From assembly GCF_019097595.1 (NCBI RefSeq), contig NC_080727.1:11445001-11509000 (forward strand): a DNA stretch of 64,000 nucleotides. Direction: 5' to 3'. Below the pieces are notes generated by a model. The model saw nothing but the letters and a program-made list of their open reading frames with translations. It did not search any database and was not told the DNA's origin. Of this stretch, positions 27,101 through 40,100 are shown in pieces. Made by a program: the position numbers and the translations under genes. This stretch comes from Hemibagrus wyckioides. Taxonomy: Eukaryota; Chordata; Actinopteri; Siluriformes; Bagridae. How positions within the stretch are numbered: position 1 is the stretch's first letter; every line of letters starts with the position of its first letter.

Positions 27101-30100
27101 ATATCAAAATCCATATTTTTTATGACTTTCCAATGTTTCTTATGAATTTTTGCATTTAAAGGTAAACAATGACTTTTCATATCATAGTCGACCCCAAACA
27201 TGTGAAAAAAGTCAAAGAAAACTGCCCCATTCAGCTGCACACATTCGTTTGTCTGAAAAACCGCTTTCCCTTGCTCGTAGAGCGCTGAGACTTGCGGAAT
27301 CGCATTTTCAGCGCCAGAGAAGCACAATGCAGAGAGCACACTTCGCCGAGGCAGGAAACGAGCCAGTTCGATGAAAAATGTTGAAAGTTGACTTTGTTAA
27401 GTGAATTTTCATGAAATATCACTTTTCCCATGTTTCTTATGAATTTTTGAACTTTGAAAAAAAAAATCATATTTCATATCAAAATCCATATTTTTTATGA
27501 CTTTAACTTGTTTATAATGAATTTTTGCATTTTAAAGTCAACAATCACTTTTCATATCATAGTCGACCCCAAACATGTGAAAAAAGTCAAAGAAAACTGC
27601 CCCATTCAGCTGCACACATTCGTTTGTCTGAAAAACCGCTTTCCCTTGCTCGTAGAGCGCTGAGACTTGCGGAATCGCATTTTCAGCGCCAGAGAAGCAC
27701 AATGCAGAGAGCACACTTCGCCGAGGCAGGAAACGAGCCAGTTCGATGAAAAATGTTGAAAGTTGACTTTGTTAAGTGAATTTTCATGAAATATCACTTT
27801 TCCCATGTTTCTTATGAATTTTTGAACTTTGATGAAAAAAATCATATTTCATATCAAAATCCATATTTTTTATGACTTTCCAATGTTTCTTATGAATTTT
27901 TGCATTTAAAGGTAAACAATGACTTTTCATATCATAGTCGACCCCAAACATGTGAAAAAAGTCAAAGAAAACTGCCCCATTCAGCTGCACACATTCGTTT
28001 GTCTGAAAAACCGCTTTCCCTTGCTCGTAGAGCGCTGAGACTTGCGGAATCGCATTTTCAGCGCCAGAGAAGCACAATGCAGAGAGCACACTTCGCCGAG
28101 GCAGGAAACGAGCCAGTTCGATGAAAAATGTTGAAAGTTGACTTTGTTATGTGAATTTTCATGAAATATCACTTTTCCCATGTTTCTTATGAATTTTTGG
28201 ACTTTGATGAAAAAAATCATATTTCATATCAAAATCCATATTTTTTATGACTTTAACTTGTTCATAATGAATTTTTGCATTTTAAAGTCAACAATCACAT
28301 TTCATATCATAGTCGACCACAAACATGTGAAAAAAGTCAAAGAAAACTGCCCCATTCAGCTGCACACATTCGTTTGTCTGAAAAACCGCTTTCCCTTGCT
28401 CGTAGAGCGCTGAGACTTGCGGAATCGCATTTTCAGCGCCAGAGAAGCACAATGCAGAGAGCACACTTCGCCGAGGCAGGAAACGAGCCAGTTCGATGAA
28501 AAATGTTGAAAGTTGACTTTGTTAAGTGAATTTTCATGAAATATCACTTTTCCCATGTTTCTTATGAATTTTTGAACTTTGAAAAAAAAAATCATATTTC
28601 ATATCAAAATCCATATTTTTTATGACTTGCCAATGTTTCTTATGAGTTTTTGCATTTTAAAGTAAACAATCACTTTTCATATCATAGTCGACCCCAAACA
28701 TGTGAAAAAAGTCAAAGAAAACTGCCCCATTCAGCTGCACACATTCGTTTGTCTGAAAAACCGCTTTCCCTTGCTCGTAGAGCGCTGAGACTTGCGGAAT
28801 CGCATTTTCAGCGCCAGAGAAGCACAATGCAGAGAGCACACTTCGCCGAGGCAGGAAACGAGCCAGTTCGATGAAAAATGTTGAAAGTTGACTTTGTTAA
28901 GTGAATTTTCATGAAATATCACTTTTCCCATGTTTCTTATGAATTTTTGAACTTTGAAAAAAAAAATCATATTTCATATCAAAATCCATATTTTTTATGA
29001 CTTTAACTTGTTTATAATGAATTTTTGCATTTTAAAGTCAACAATCACTTTTCATATCATAGTCGACCCCAAACATGTGAAAAAAGTCAAAGAAAACTGC
29101 CCCATTCAGCTGCACACATTCGTTTGTCTGAAAAACCGCTTTCCCTTGCTCGTAGAGCGCTGAGACTTGCGGAATCGCATTTTCAGCGCCAGAGAAGCAC
29201 AATGAAGACAGCAGTCTGCGCCGAGACAGGAAACGAGCCAGTTCAATAAAAAATGTTGAAAGTTGACTTTGTTATGTGAATTTTCATGAATTATCACTCT
29301 TCCCATGTTTCTTATGAATTTTTGCACTTTGATGAAAAAAAATCATATTTCATATCAAAATCCATATTTTTTATGACTTGCCAACGTTTCTTATGAGTTT
29401 TTGCATTTTAAAGTACACAATGACTTTTCATATCATAGTCGACCCCAAACATGTGAAAAAAGTCAAAGAAAACTGCCCCATTCAGCTGCACACATTCGTT
29501 TGTCTGAAAAACCGCTTTCCCTTGCTCGTAGAGCGCTGAGACTTGCGGAATCGCATTTTCAGCGCCAGAGAAGCACAATGCAGAGAGCACACTTCGCCGA
29601 GGCAGGAAACGAGTCAGTTCGATGAAAAATGTTGAAAGTTGACTTTGTTATGTGAATTTTCATGAAATATCACTTTTCCCATGTTTCTTATGAATTTTTG
29701 AACTTTGATGAAAAAAATCATATTTCATATCAAAATCCATATTTTTTATGACTTTCCAATGTTTCTTATGAATTTTTGCATTTAAAGGTAAACAATGACT
29801 TTTCATATCATAGTCGACCCCAAACATGTGAAATAAGTCAAAGAAAACTGCCCCATTCAGCTGCACACATTCGTTTGTCTGAAAAACCGCTTTCCCTTGC
29901 TCGTAGAGAGCTGAGACTTGCGGAATCGCATTTTCAGCGCCAGAGAAGCACAATGAAGACAGCAGTCTGCGCCGAGGCAGGAAACGAGCCAGTTCAATAA
30001 AAAATGTTGAAAGTTGACTTTGTTATGTGAATTTTCATGAATTATCACTTTTCCCATGTTTCTTATGAATTTTTGCACTTTGATGAAAAAAATCATATTT

Positions 30101-31275
30101 CATATCAAAATCCATATTTTTTATGACTTGCCAACGTTTCTTATGAGTTTTTGCATTTTAAAGTACACAATGACTTTTCATATCATAGTCGACCCCAAAC
30201 ATGTGAAAAAAGTCAAAGAAAACTGCCCCATTCAGCTGCACACATTCGTTTGTCTGAAAAACCGCTTTCCCTTGCTCGTAGAGCGCTGAGACTTGCGGAA
30301 TCGCATTTTCAGCGCCAGAGAAGCACAATGCAGAGAGCACACTTCGCCGAGGCAGGAAACGAGCCAGTTCGATGAAAAATGTTGAAAGTTGACTTTGTTA
30401 AGTGAATTTTCATGAAATATCACTTTTCCCATGTTTCTTATGAATTTTTGAACTTTGAAACAAAAAATCATATTTCATATCAAAATCCATATTTTTTATG
30501 ACTTTAACTTGTTTATAATGAATTTTTGCATTTTAAAGTAAACAATCACATTTCATATCATAGTCGACCCCAAACATGTGAAAAAAGTCAAAGAAAACTG
30601 CCCCATTCAGCTGCACACATTCGTTTGTCTGAAAAACCGCTTTCCCTTGCTCGTAGAGCGCTGAGACTTGCGGAATCGCATTTTCAGCGCCAGAGAAGCA
30701 CAATGCAGAGAGCACACTGCGCCGAGACAGGAAACGAGCCAGTTCGATGAAAAATGTTGAAAGTTGACTTTGTTAAGTGAATTTTCATGAAATATCACTT
30801 TTCCCATGTTTCTTATGAATTTTTGAACTTTGATGAAAAAAATCATATTTCATATCAAAATCCATATTTTTTATGACTTTCCAATGTTTCTTATGAATTT
30901 TTGCATTTTAAAGTCAACAATCACTTTTCATATCATAGTCGACCCCAAACATGTGAAAAAAGTCAAAGAAAACTGCCCCATTCAGCTGCACACATTCGTT
31001 TGTCTGAAAAACCGCTTTCCCTTGCTCGTAGAGCGCTGAGACTTGCGGAATCGCATTTTCAGCGCCAGAGAAGCACAATGCAGAGAGCACACTTCGCCGA
31101 GGCAGGAAACGAGCCAGTTCGATGAAAAATGTTGAAAGTTGACTTTGTTAAGTGAATTTTCATGAAATATCACTTTTCCCATGTTTCTTATGAATTTTTG
31201 AACTTTGATGAAAAAAATCATATTTCATATCAAAATCCATATTTTTTATGACTTTCCAATGTTTCTTATGAATTT

Positions 31276-31572
31276 TTGCATTTAAAGGTAAACAATGACT
31301 TTTCATATCATAGTCGACCCCAAACATGTGAAAAAAGTCAAAGAAAACTGCCCCATTCAGCTGCACACATTCGTTTGTCTGAAAAACCGCTTTCCCTTGC
31401 TCGTAGAGAGCTGAGACTTGCGGAATCGCATTTTCAGCGCCAGAGAAGCACAATGCAGAGAGCACACTGCGCCGAGACAGGAAACGAGCCAGTTCGATGA
31501 AAAATGTTGAAAGTTGACATTGTTAAGTGAATTTTCATGAAATATCACTTTTCCCATGTTTCTTATAAATTT
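31276..31572. repeat. satellite monomer shortened by 78 bp
   Basis: This monomer is 297 bp. It passes from CCCATGTTTCTTATAAATTTTTG straight into CATTTTAAAG, fusing the first and second copies of the internal sub-repeat (TGTTTCTTATGAATTTTTG occurs twice per full monomer, about 78 bp apart). It is exactly the product expected from exchange between the two sub-repeats. Confidence 0.8.
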
Positions 31573-34500
31573 TTGCATTTTAAAGTAAACAAACACTTTT
31601 CATATCATAGTCGACCCCAATCGAGAAAATAGTCAAAGAAAACTGCCCCATTAAGCTGAACACATTCGTTTGTCTGAAAAACCGCTTTCCCTTGCTCGTA
31701 GAGCGCTGAGACTTGCGGAATCGCATTTTCAGCGCCAGAGAAGCACAATGAAGACAGCAGTCTGCGCCGAGACAGGAAACGAGCCAGTTCAATAAAAAAT
31801 GTTGAAAGTTGACTTTGTTATGTGAATTTTCATGAATTATCACTTTTCCCATGTTTCTTATGAATTTTTGCACTTTGATGAAAAAAATCATATTTCATAT
31901 CAAAATCCATATTTTTTATGACTTGCCAATGTTTCTTATGAGTTTTTGCATTTTAAAGTAAACAATCACTTTTCATATCATAGTCGACCCCAAACATGTG
32001 AAAAAAGTCAAAGAAAACTGCCCCATTCAGCTGCACACATTCGTTTGTCTGAAAAACCGCTTTCCCTTGCTCGTAGAGCGCTGAGACTTGCGGAATCGCA
32101 TTTTCAGCGCCAGAGAAGCACAATGCAGAGAGCACACTTCGCCGAGGCAGGAAACGAGCCAGTTCGATGAAAAATGTTGAAAGTTGACTTTGTTATGTGA
32201 ATTTCCATGTAATATAACTTTTCCCATGTATCTTGTGAATTTTTGCACTTTGATGAAAAAAATCATAGTTCATATCAAAATCCATATTTTTTATGACTTT
32301 AACTTGTTCATAATGAATTTTTGCATTTTAAAGTCAACAATCACATTTCATATCATAGTCGACCACAAACATGTGAAAAAAGTCAAAGAAAACTGCCCCA
32401 TTCAGCTGCACACATTCGTTTGTCTGAAAAACCGCTTTCCCTTGCTCGTAGAGCGCTGAGACTTGCGGAATCGCATTTTCAGCGCCAGAGAAGCACAATG
32501 CAGAGAGCACACTTCGCCGAGGCAGGAAACGAGCCAGTTCGATGAAAAATGTTGAAAGTTGACTTTGTTAAGTGAATTTTCATGAAATATCACTTTTCCC
32601 ATGTTTCTTATGAATTTTTGAACTTTGAAAAAAAAAATCATATTTCATATCAAAATCCATATTTTTTATGACTTTAACTTGTTTATAATGAATTTTTGCA
32701 TTTTAAAGTCAACAATCACTTTTCATATCATAGTCGACCCCAAACATGTGAAAAAAGTCAAAGAAAACTGCCCCATTCAGCTGCACACATTCGTTTGTCT
32801 GAAAAACCGCTTTCCCTTGCTCGTAGAGCGCTGAGACTTGCGGAATCGCATTTTCAGCGCCAGAGAAGCACAATGCAGAGAGCACACTTCGCCGAGGCAG
32901 GAAACGAGCCAGTTCGATGAAAAATGTTGAAAGTTGACTTTGTTAAGTGAATTTTCATGAAATATCACTTTTCCAATGTTTCTTAAGAATTTTTGAACTT
33001 TGAAAAAAAAAATCATATTTCATATCAAAATCCATATTTTTTATGACTTTCCAATGTTTCTTATGAATTTTTGCATTTTAAAGTCAACAATCACTTTTCA
33101 TATCATAGTCGACCCCAAACATGTGAAAAAAGTCAAAGAAAACTGCCCCATTCAGCTGCACACATTCGTTTGTCTGAAAAACCGCTTTCCCTTGCTCGTA
33201 GAGCGCTGAGACTTGCGGAATCGCATTTTCAGCGCCAGAGAAGCACAATGCAGAGAGCACACTTCGCCGAGACAGGAAACGAGCCAGTTCGATGAAAAAT
33301 GTTGAAAGTTGACTTTGTTAAGTGAATTTTCATGAAATATCACTTTTCCCATGTTTCTTATGAATTTTTGAACTTTGAAAAAAAAAATCATATTTCATAT
33401 CAAAATCCATATTTTTTATGACTTTAACTTGTTTATAATGAATTTTTGCATTTTAAAGTCAACAATCACTTTTCATATCATAGTCGACCCCAAACATGTG
33501 AAAAAAGTCAAAGAAAACTGCCCCATTCAGCTGCACACATTCGTTTGTCTGAAAAACCGCTTTCCCTTGCTCGTAGAGCGCTGAGACTTGCGGAATCGCA
33601 TTTTCAGCGCCAGAGAAGCACAATGCAGAGAGCACACTTCGCCGAGGCAGGAAACGAGCCAGTTCGATGAAAAATGTTGAAAGTTGACTTTGTTAAGTGA
33701 ATTTTCATGAAATATCACTTTTCCCATGTTTCTTATGAATTTTTGAACTTTGAAAAAAAAAATCATATTTCATATCAAAATCCATATTTTTTATGACTTT
33801 CCAATGTTTCTTATGAATTTTTGCATTTTAAAGTAAACAATGACTTTTCATATCATAGTCAACCCCAAACATGTGAAAAAAGTCAAAGAAAACTGCCCCA
33901 TTCAGCTGCACACATTCGTTTGTCTGAAAAACCGCTTTCCCTTGCTCGTAGAGCGCTGAGACTTGCGGAATCGCATTTTCAGCGCCAGAGAAGCACAATG
34001 CAGAGAGCACACTTCGCCGAGGCAGGAAACGAGTCAGTTCGATGAAAAATGTTGAAAGTTGACTTTGTTATGTGAATTTTCATGAAATATCACTTTTCCC
34101 ATGTTTCTTATGAATTTTTGAACTTTGATGAAAAAAATCATATTTCATATCAAAATCCATATTTTTTATGACTTTCCAATGTTTCTTATGAATTTTTGCA
34201 TTTAAAGGTAAACAATGACTTTTCATATCATAGTCGACCCCAAACTTGTGAAATAAGTCAAAGATAACTGCCCCATTCAGCTGCACACATTCGTTTGTCT
34301 GAAAAACCGCTTTCCCTTGCTCGTAGAGCGCTGAGACTTGCGGAATCGCATTTTCAGCGCCAGAGAAGCACAATGCAGAGAGCACACTTCGCCGAGGCAG
34401 GAAACGAGTCAGTTCGATGAAAAATGTTGAAAGTTGACTTTGTTATGTGAATTTTCATGAAATATCACTTTTCCCATGTTTCTTATGAATTTTTGAACTT

Positions 34501-37193
34501 TGATGAAAAAAATCATATTTCATATCAAAATCCATATTTTTTATGACTTTAACTTGTTCATAATGAATTTTTGCATTTTAAAGTCAACAATCACATTTCA
34601 TATCATAGTCGACCACAAACATGTGAAAAAAGTCAAAGAAAACTGCCCCATTCAGCTGCACACATTCGTTTGTCTGAAAAACCGCTTTCCCTTGCTCGTA
34701 GAGCGCTGAGACTTGCGGAATCGCATTTTCAGCGCCAGAGAAGCACAATGCAGAGAGCACACTTCGCCGAGGCAGGAAACGAGCCAGTTCGATGAAAAAT
34801 GTTGAAAGTTGACTTTGTTAAGTGAATTTTCATGAAATATCACTTTTCCCATGTTTCTTATGAATTTTTGAACTTTGAAAAAAAAAAATCATATTTCATA
34901 TCAAAATCCATATTTTTTATGACTTTCCAATGTTTCTTATGAATTTTTGCATTTTAAAGTAAACAATGACTTTTCATATTATAGTCGACCCCAAACATGT
35001 GAAAAAAGTCAAAGAAAACTGCCCCATTCAGCTGCACACATTCGTTTGTCTGAAAAACCGCTTTCCCTTGCTCGTAGAGCGCTGAGACTTGCGGAATCGC
35101 ATTTTCAGCGCCAGAGAAGCACAATGCAGAGAGCACACTTCGCCGAGGCAGGAAACGAGCCAGTTCGATGAAAAATGTTGAAAGTTGACTTTGTTATGTG
35201 AATTTTCATGAAATATCACTTTTCCCATGTTTCTTATGAATTTTTGCACTTTCATGAAAAAAATCATATTTCATATCAAAATCCATATTTTTATGACTTT
35301 CCAATGTTTCTTATAAGTTTTTGCATTTTAAAGTAAACAAACACTTTTCATATCATAGTCGACCCCAATCGAGAAAATAGTCAAAGAAAACTGCCCCATT
35401 AAGCTGAACACATTCGTTTGTCTGAAAAACCGCTTTCCCTTGCTCGTAGAGCGCTGAGACTTGCGGAATCGCATTTTCAGCGCCAGAGAAGCACAATGCA
35501 GAGAGCACACTTCGCCGAGGCAGGAAACGAGCCAGTTCGATGAAAAATGTTGAAAGTTGACTTTGTTAAGTGAATTTTCATGAAATATCACTTTTCCCAT
35601 GTTTCTTATGAATTTTTGAACTTTGATGAAAAAAATCATATTTCATATCAAAATCCATATTTTTTATGACTTTCCAATGTTTCTTATGAATTTTTGCATT
35701 TTAAAGTAAACAATCACTTTTCATATCATAGTCGACCCCAAACATGTGAAAATAGTCAAAGAAAACTGCCCCATTCAGCTGCACACATTCGTTTGTCTGA
35801 AAAACCGCTTTCCCTTGCTCGTAGAGCGCTGAGACTTGCGGAATCGCATTTTCAGCGCCAGAGAAGCACAATGCAGAGAGCACACTTCGCCGAGGCAGGA
35901 AACGAGCCAGTTCGATGAAAAATGTTGAAAGTTGACTTTGTTAAGTGAATTTTCATGAAATATCACTTTTCCCATGTTTCTTATGAATTTTTGAACTTTG
36001 AAAAAAAAAATCATATTTCATATCAAAATCCATATTTTTTATGACTTTCCAATGTTTCTTATGAATTTTTGCATTTTAAAGTAAACAATGACTTTTCATA
36101 TCATAGTCGACCCCAAACATGTGAAAAAAGTCAAAGAAAACTGCCCCATTCAGCTGCACACATTCGTTTGTCTGAAAAACCGCTTTCCCTTGCTCGTAGA
36201 GCGCTGAGACTTGCGGAATCGCATTTTCAGCGCCAGAGAAGCACAATGAAGACAGCAGTCTGCGCCGAGACAGGAAACGAGCCAGTTCGATGAAAAATGT
36301 TGAAAGTTGACTTTGTTAAGTGAATTTTCATGAAATATCACTTTTCCCATGTTTCTTATGAATTTTTGAACTTTGAAAAAAAAAATCATATTTCATATCA
36401 AAATCCATATTTTTTATGACTTTAACTTGTTTATAATGAATTTTTGCATTTTAAAGTCAACAATCACTTTTCATATCATAGTCGACCCCAAACATGTGAA
36501 AAAAGTCAAAGAAAACTGCCCCATTCAGCTGCACACATTCGTTTGTCTGAAAAACCGCTTTCCCTTGCTCGTAGAGCGCTGAGACTTGCGGAATCGCATT
36601 TTCAGCGCCAGAGAAGCACAATGCAGAGAGCACACTTCGCCGAGGCAGGAAACGAGCCAGTTCGATGAAAAATGTTGAAAGTTGACTTTGTTATGTGAAT
36701 TTAAATGTAATATAACTTTTCCCATGTATCTTGTGAATTTTTGAACTTTGATGAAAAAAATCATATTTCATATCAAAATCCATATTTTTTATGACTTTCC
36801 AATGTTTCTTATGAATTTTTGCATTTAAAGGTAAACAATGACTTTTCATATCATAGTCGACCCCAAACATGTGAAAAAAGTCAAAGAAAACTGCCCCATT
36901 CAGCTGCACACATTCGTTTGTCTGAAAAACCGCTTTCCCTTGCTCGTAGAGCGCTGAGACTTGCGGAATCGCATTTTCAGCGCCAGAGAAGCACAATGCA
37001 GAGAGCACACTTCGCCGAGGCAGGAAACGAGCCAGTTCGATGAAAAATGTTGAAAGTTGACTTTGTTAAGTGAATTTTCATGAAATATCACTTTTCCCAT
37101 GTTTCTTATGAATTTTTGAACTTTGAAAAAAAAAATCATATTTCATATCAAAATCCATATTTTTTATGACTTTAACTTGTTTATAATGAATTT

Positions 37194-40100
37194 TTGCATT
37201 TTAAAGTCAACAATCACTTTTCATATCATAGTCGACCCCAAACATGTGAAAAAAGTCAAAGAAAACTGCCCCATTCAGCTGCACACATTCGTTTGTCTGA
37301 AAAACCGCTTTCCCTTGCTCGTAGAGCGCTGAGACTTGCGGAATCGCATTTTCAGCGCCAGAGAAGCACAATGCAGAGAGCACACTTCGCCGAGGCAGGA
37401 AACGAGCCAGTTCGATGAAAAATGTTGAAAGTTGACTTTGTTATGTGAATTTAAATGTAATATAACTTTTCCCATGTATCTTGTGAATTTTTGAACTTTG
37501 ATGAAAAAAATCATATTTCATATCAAAATCCATATTTTTTATGACTTTAACTTGTTCATAATGAATTTTTGCATTTTAAAGTCAACAATCACATTTCATA
37601 TCATAGTCGACCACAAACATGTGAAAAAAGTCAAAGAAAACTGCCCCATTCAGCTGCACACATTCGTTTGTCTGAAAAACCGCTTTCCCTTGCTCGTAGA
37701 GCGCTGAGACTTGCGGAATCGCATTTTCAGCGCCAGAGAAGCACAATGCAGAGAGCACACTTCGCCGAGGCAGGAAACGAGCCAGTTCGATGAAAAATGT
37801 TGAAAGTTGACTTTGTTAAGTGAATTTTCATGAAATATCACTTTTCCCATGTTTCTTATGAATTTTTGAACTTTGAAAAAAAAAATCATATTTCATATCA
37901 AAATCCATATTTTTTATGACTTTCCAATGTTTCTTATGAATTTTTGCATTTTAAAGTAAACAATGACTTTTCATATTATAGTCGACCCCAAACATGTGAA
38001 AAAAGTCAAAGAAAACTGCCCCATTCAGCTGCACACATTCGTTTGTCTGAAAAACCGCTTTCCCTAGCTCGTAGAGCGCTGAGACTTGCGGAATCGCATT
38101 TTCAGCGCCAGAGAAGCAAAATGCAGAGAGCACACTTCGCCGAGGCAGGTAAACGAGTCAGTTCGATGAAAAATGTTGAAAGTTGACTTTGTTATGTGAA
38201 TTTTCATGAAATATCACTTTTCCCATGTTTCTTATGAATTTTTGAACTTTGATGAAAAAAATCATATTTCATATCAAAATCCATATTTTTTATAACTTGC
38301 CAATGTTTCTCATGAATTTTTGCATTTTAAAGTAAAGAATCACTTTTCATATCATTGTCGACCCCAAACATGTGAAAATAGTCAAAGAAAACTGCCCCAT
38401 TCAGCTGCACACATTCGTTTGTCTGAAAAACCGCTTTCCCTTGCTCGTAGAGCGCTGAGACTTGCGGAATCGCATTTTCAGCGCCAGAGAAGCACAATGC
38501 AGAGAGCACACTGCGCCGAGACAGGAAACGAGCCAATTCGATGAAAAATGTTGAAAGTTGACTTTGTTAAGTGAATTTTCATGAAATATCACTTTTCCCA
38601 TGTTTCTTATGAATTTTTGAACTTTGAAAAAAAAAATCATATTTCATATCAAAATCCATATTTTTTATGACTTTAATTTGTTTATAATGAATTTTTGCAT
38701 TTTAAAGTCAACAATCACTTTTCATATCATAGTCGACCCCAAACATGTGAAAAAAGTCAAAGAAAACTGCCCCATTCAGCTGCACACATTCGTTTGTCTG
38801 AAAAACCGCTTTCCCTTGCTCGTAGAGCGCTGAGACTTGCGGAATCGCATTTTCAGCGCCAGAGAAGCACAATGCAGAGAGCACACTTCGCCGAGGCAGG
38901 AAACGAGCCAGTTCGATGAAAAATGTTGAAAGTTGACTTTGTTATGTGAATTTTCATGAAATATCACTTTTCCCATGTTTCTTATGAATTTTTGAACTTT
39001 GATGAAAAAAATCATATTTCATATCAAAATCCATATTTTTTATGACTTTCCAATGTTTCTTATGAATTTTTGCATTTAAAGGTAAACAATGACTTTTCAT
39101 ATCATAGTCGACCCCAAACATGTGAAATAAGTCAAAGATAACTGCCCCATTCAGCTGCACACATTCGTTTGTCTGAAAAACCGCTTTCCCTTGCTCGTAG
39201 AGAGCTGAGACTTGCGGAATCGCATTTTCAGCGCCAGAGAAGCACAATGCAGAGAGCACACTGCGCCGAGACAGGAAACGAGCCAGTTCGATGAAAAATG
39301 TTGAAAGTTGACATTGTTAAGTGAATTTTCATGAAATATCACTTTTCCCATGTTTCTTATGAATTTTTGAACTTTGAAAAAAAAAATCATATTTCATAAC
39401 AAAATCCATATTTTTTATGACTTTAACTTGTTTATAATGAATTTTTGCATTTTAAAGTCAACAATCACTTTTCATATCATAGTCGACCCCAAACATGTGA
39501 AAAAAGTCAAAGAAAACTGCCCCATTCAGCTGCACACATTCGTTTGTCTGAAAAACCGCTTTCCCTTGCTCGTAGAGCGCTGAGACTTGCGGAATCGCAT
39601 TTTCAGCGCCAGAGAAGCACAATGCAGAGAGCACACTTCGCCGAGGCAGGAAACGAGCCAGTTCGATGAAAAATGTTGAAAGTTGACTTTGTTAAGTGAA
39701 TTTTCATGAAATATCACTTTTCCCATGTATCTTGTGAATTTTTGAACTTTGATGAAAAAAATCATATTTCATATCAAAATCCATATTTTTTATGACTTTA
39801 ACTTGTTCATAATGAATTTTTGCATTTTAAAGTCAACAATCACATTTCATATCATAGTCGACCACAAACATGTGAAAAAAGTCAAAGAAAACTGCCCCAT
39901 TCAGCTGCACACATTCGTTTGTCTGAAAAACCGCTTTCCCTTGCTCGTAGAGCGCTGAGACTTGCGGAATCGCATTTTCAGCGCCAGAGAAGCACAATGC
40001 AGAGAGCACACTTCGCCGAGGCAGGAAACGAGCCAGTTCGATGAAAAATGTTGAAAGTTGACTTTGTTAAGTGAATTTTCATGAAATATCACTTTTCCCA

